A stretch of 5,112 nucleotides of DNA from Clostridiales bacterium. GTDB taxonomy: Bacteria > Bacillota > Clostridia > Oscillospirales > CAG-272. The stretch's first letter is position 1, and each line of letters begins with the position of its first letter. Positions 4,350 to 5,112 of the stretch are shown one piece after another. The position numbers and the translations under genes were made by a program. Where the stretch lies: assembly GCA_016280525.1 (NCBI GenBank), contig JAEEGW010000366.1, forward strand, positions 1 to 5,112, read 5' to 3'. Under the pieces are notes generated by a model, which was given only the letters and a program-made list of their open reading frames with translations, made no database searches and was not told the DNA's origin.

Positions 4350-5112
4350 AAAAAATAATAACGGCGGTCTTGATCCTATCTATACTGTTTGCGTGTTCCT
4401 GCACGTCAAAACCGGCGGAAACGGAGACCGAGCCGGAGCAGAGCACGGCGGCGGTAACGGAAGAAATAACGGAAACAGAAACTGAGACGGAAACGGAAGC
4501 GGAGGAAACGGAACCGGTGAAAACTTTCAGAAATCCCATATCGGACAAATCCATGCCGGACCCGTTCATAGTATATCACGACGGATATTACTACGGTCTT
4601 GCGACGGAGGTGCCGACCGTTACGCTTTACAGGAGCAGAACCGTTGAGGATCTTTTTATAAGCGGAGAATCCAAAGTGCTTATAAAATGCGGCGACGACG
4701 TAGGCGGCGGCAAAACTCTCGGCTGGAACGAATGGGCGCCGGAGATACACTACAATCCGAAGGAGAACAAATGGTACGTTTATTCGTGCGCCTGCATGAA
4801 CGGATTTGAGTTTGATTCCATGCGTATGTACTGCCTTGAGTCCGAGGGTGACGATCCGTTCGGCGATTATAAATTCAAGGGCGTGACTCTGCCGGACGCT
4901 TTGTGTATAGACCAGACTGTGTATTACGACGAGGACAGCGGCGAGCTTTACACGGCGTACTGCAGTTTTACCGGCGACAGAGGTCAGGTGATAATGATAG
5001 CGGATATGAAAACGCCGTGGCAGGTGGGAGACACGCGCACTATGATAACGTACCCGAAATACACGTGGGAAAAGCGCGGCAGCGACGGGACGAATGACGG
5101 AAGAGTAAACGA
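4346..5112 (+). CDS. Secreted GH43-family glycoside hydrolase lipoprotein, 3'-truncated
   Basis: The first 255 codons plus two bases are present; the gene continues past the window. Residues 1-17 are a type II signal peptide (KK, hydrophobic core, lipobox LFAC), so C17 should be lipidated and the enzyme held on the outer face of the membrane. A Thr/Glu-rich linker (about 23-59) precedes the catalytic domain. From residue 61 the sequence matches the five-bladed propeller of family 43: D72 in MPDPFIVYHDGYYYG is the expected general base, WAPEIHY (130-136) is a family signature, and D189 in CIDQTVYYD is the expected pKa modulator. The window ends at VN followed by GA, just where GH43 enzymes have the VNE general acid. 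GH43 enzymes cleave arabinan, arabinoxylan or xylan side chains; the exact substrate cannot be told. It follows the 59-residue gene by an ATGA overlap. Confidence 0.9.
   Translation, partial: MKKIITAVLILSILFACSCTSKPAETETEPEQSTAAVTEEITETETETETEAEETEPVKTFRNPISDKSMPDPFIVYHDGYYYGLATEVPTVTLYRSRTVEDLFISGESKVLIKCGDDVGGGKTLGWNEWAPEIHYNPKENKWYVYSCACMNGFEFDSMRMYCLESEGDDPFGDYKFKGVTLPDALCIDQTVYYDEDSGELYTAYCSFTGDRGQVIMIADMKTPWQVGDTRTMITYPKYTWEKRGSDGTNDGRVN
4469..4498 (+). repeat. Thr-Glu dipeptide repeat in the lipoprotein linker
   Basis: Five consecutive Thr-Glu pairs (residues 42-51) are encoded by imperfect hexamers (AC[A/G/T]GA[A/G]), within a longer Thr/Glu/Pro-rich spacer. Such linkers commonly hold a surface enzyme away from the membrane or cell wall. 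Codons vary between pairs, so the DNA repeat is only partly uniform; length variation by slippage is possible but not shown. Confidence 0.8.

Noticed and set aside
4903..5097. 64-residue + frame inside the GH43 gene
   Set aside because: It is out of frame with the well-supported glycosidase, Arg/Gly-rich from codon shift, and without a ribosome binding site.

Overview
The window looks like a chromosomal segment from an anaerobic Clostridia-type Firmicute, probably a gut or rumen lineage. This is inferred from protein resemblance (a clostridial-type M18 aminopeptidase, a TcdA/TtcA-family pair, a secreted GH43 lipoprotein), very frequent use of the ATA isoleucine codon at moderate GC, Shine-Dalgarno starts and tightly overlapping genes. 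All genes lie on the + strand. I see no rRNA, tRNA, transposase, phage gene or CRISPR array.

Region 1 (1-1384) is the 3' part of an M18-family metalloaminopeptidase gene. Its true start lies before the window. It ends at a clean intrinsic terminator (1400-1424).

Region 2 (1385-1873) is a gene-free interval of about 490 bases. In order it holds the terminator, three tandem 35-bp units that each carry a hairpin (1431-1535), a purine/AT-rich stretch (1536-1574), and a GC-rich block full of inverted repeats (1575-1800). That block contains five C-runs of 5-6 bases, so the minus strand has G-quadruplex potential. It also has two overlapping hairpins that cannot both form. The interval ends in a near-consensus sigma-A promoter (TTGATA, 17 nt, TATAAT) with a perfect 16-bp palindrome covering the end of the -35 box and most of the spacer, a likely repressor operator.

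Region 3 (1874-5112) is a run of five genes that all overlap end to start: an alpha/beta hydrolase, tcdA (ct6A37 tRNA modification), a TtcA-family tRNA thiolation enzyme, a 59-residue protein of unknown function, and a GH43-family lipoprotein that runs off the window. The overlaps (4, 8, 11 and 4 nt), with no terminator between genes, point to one transcript with translational coupling, driven by the promoter in region 2. The two tRNA-modification genes are a sensible pair. Joining them to a hydrolase and a secreted plant-polysaccharide enzyme is less usual. No clearly new defence or mobile system is visible. The most unexplained material is the structured intergenic block and the small overlapping gene.
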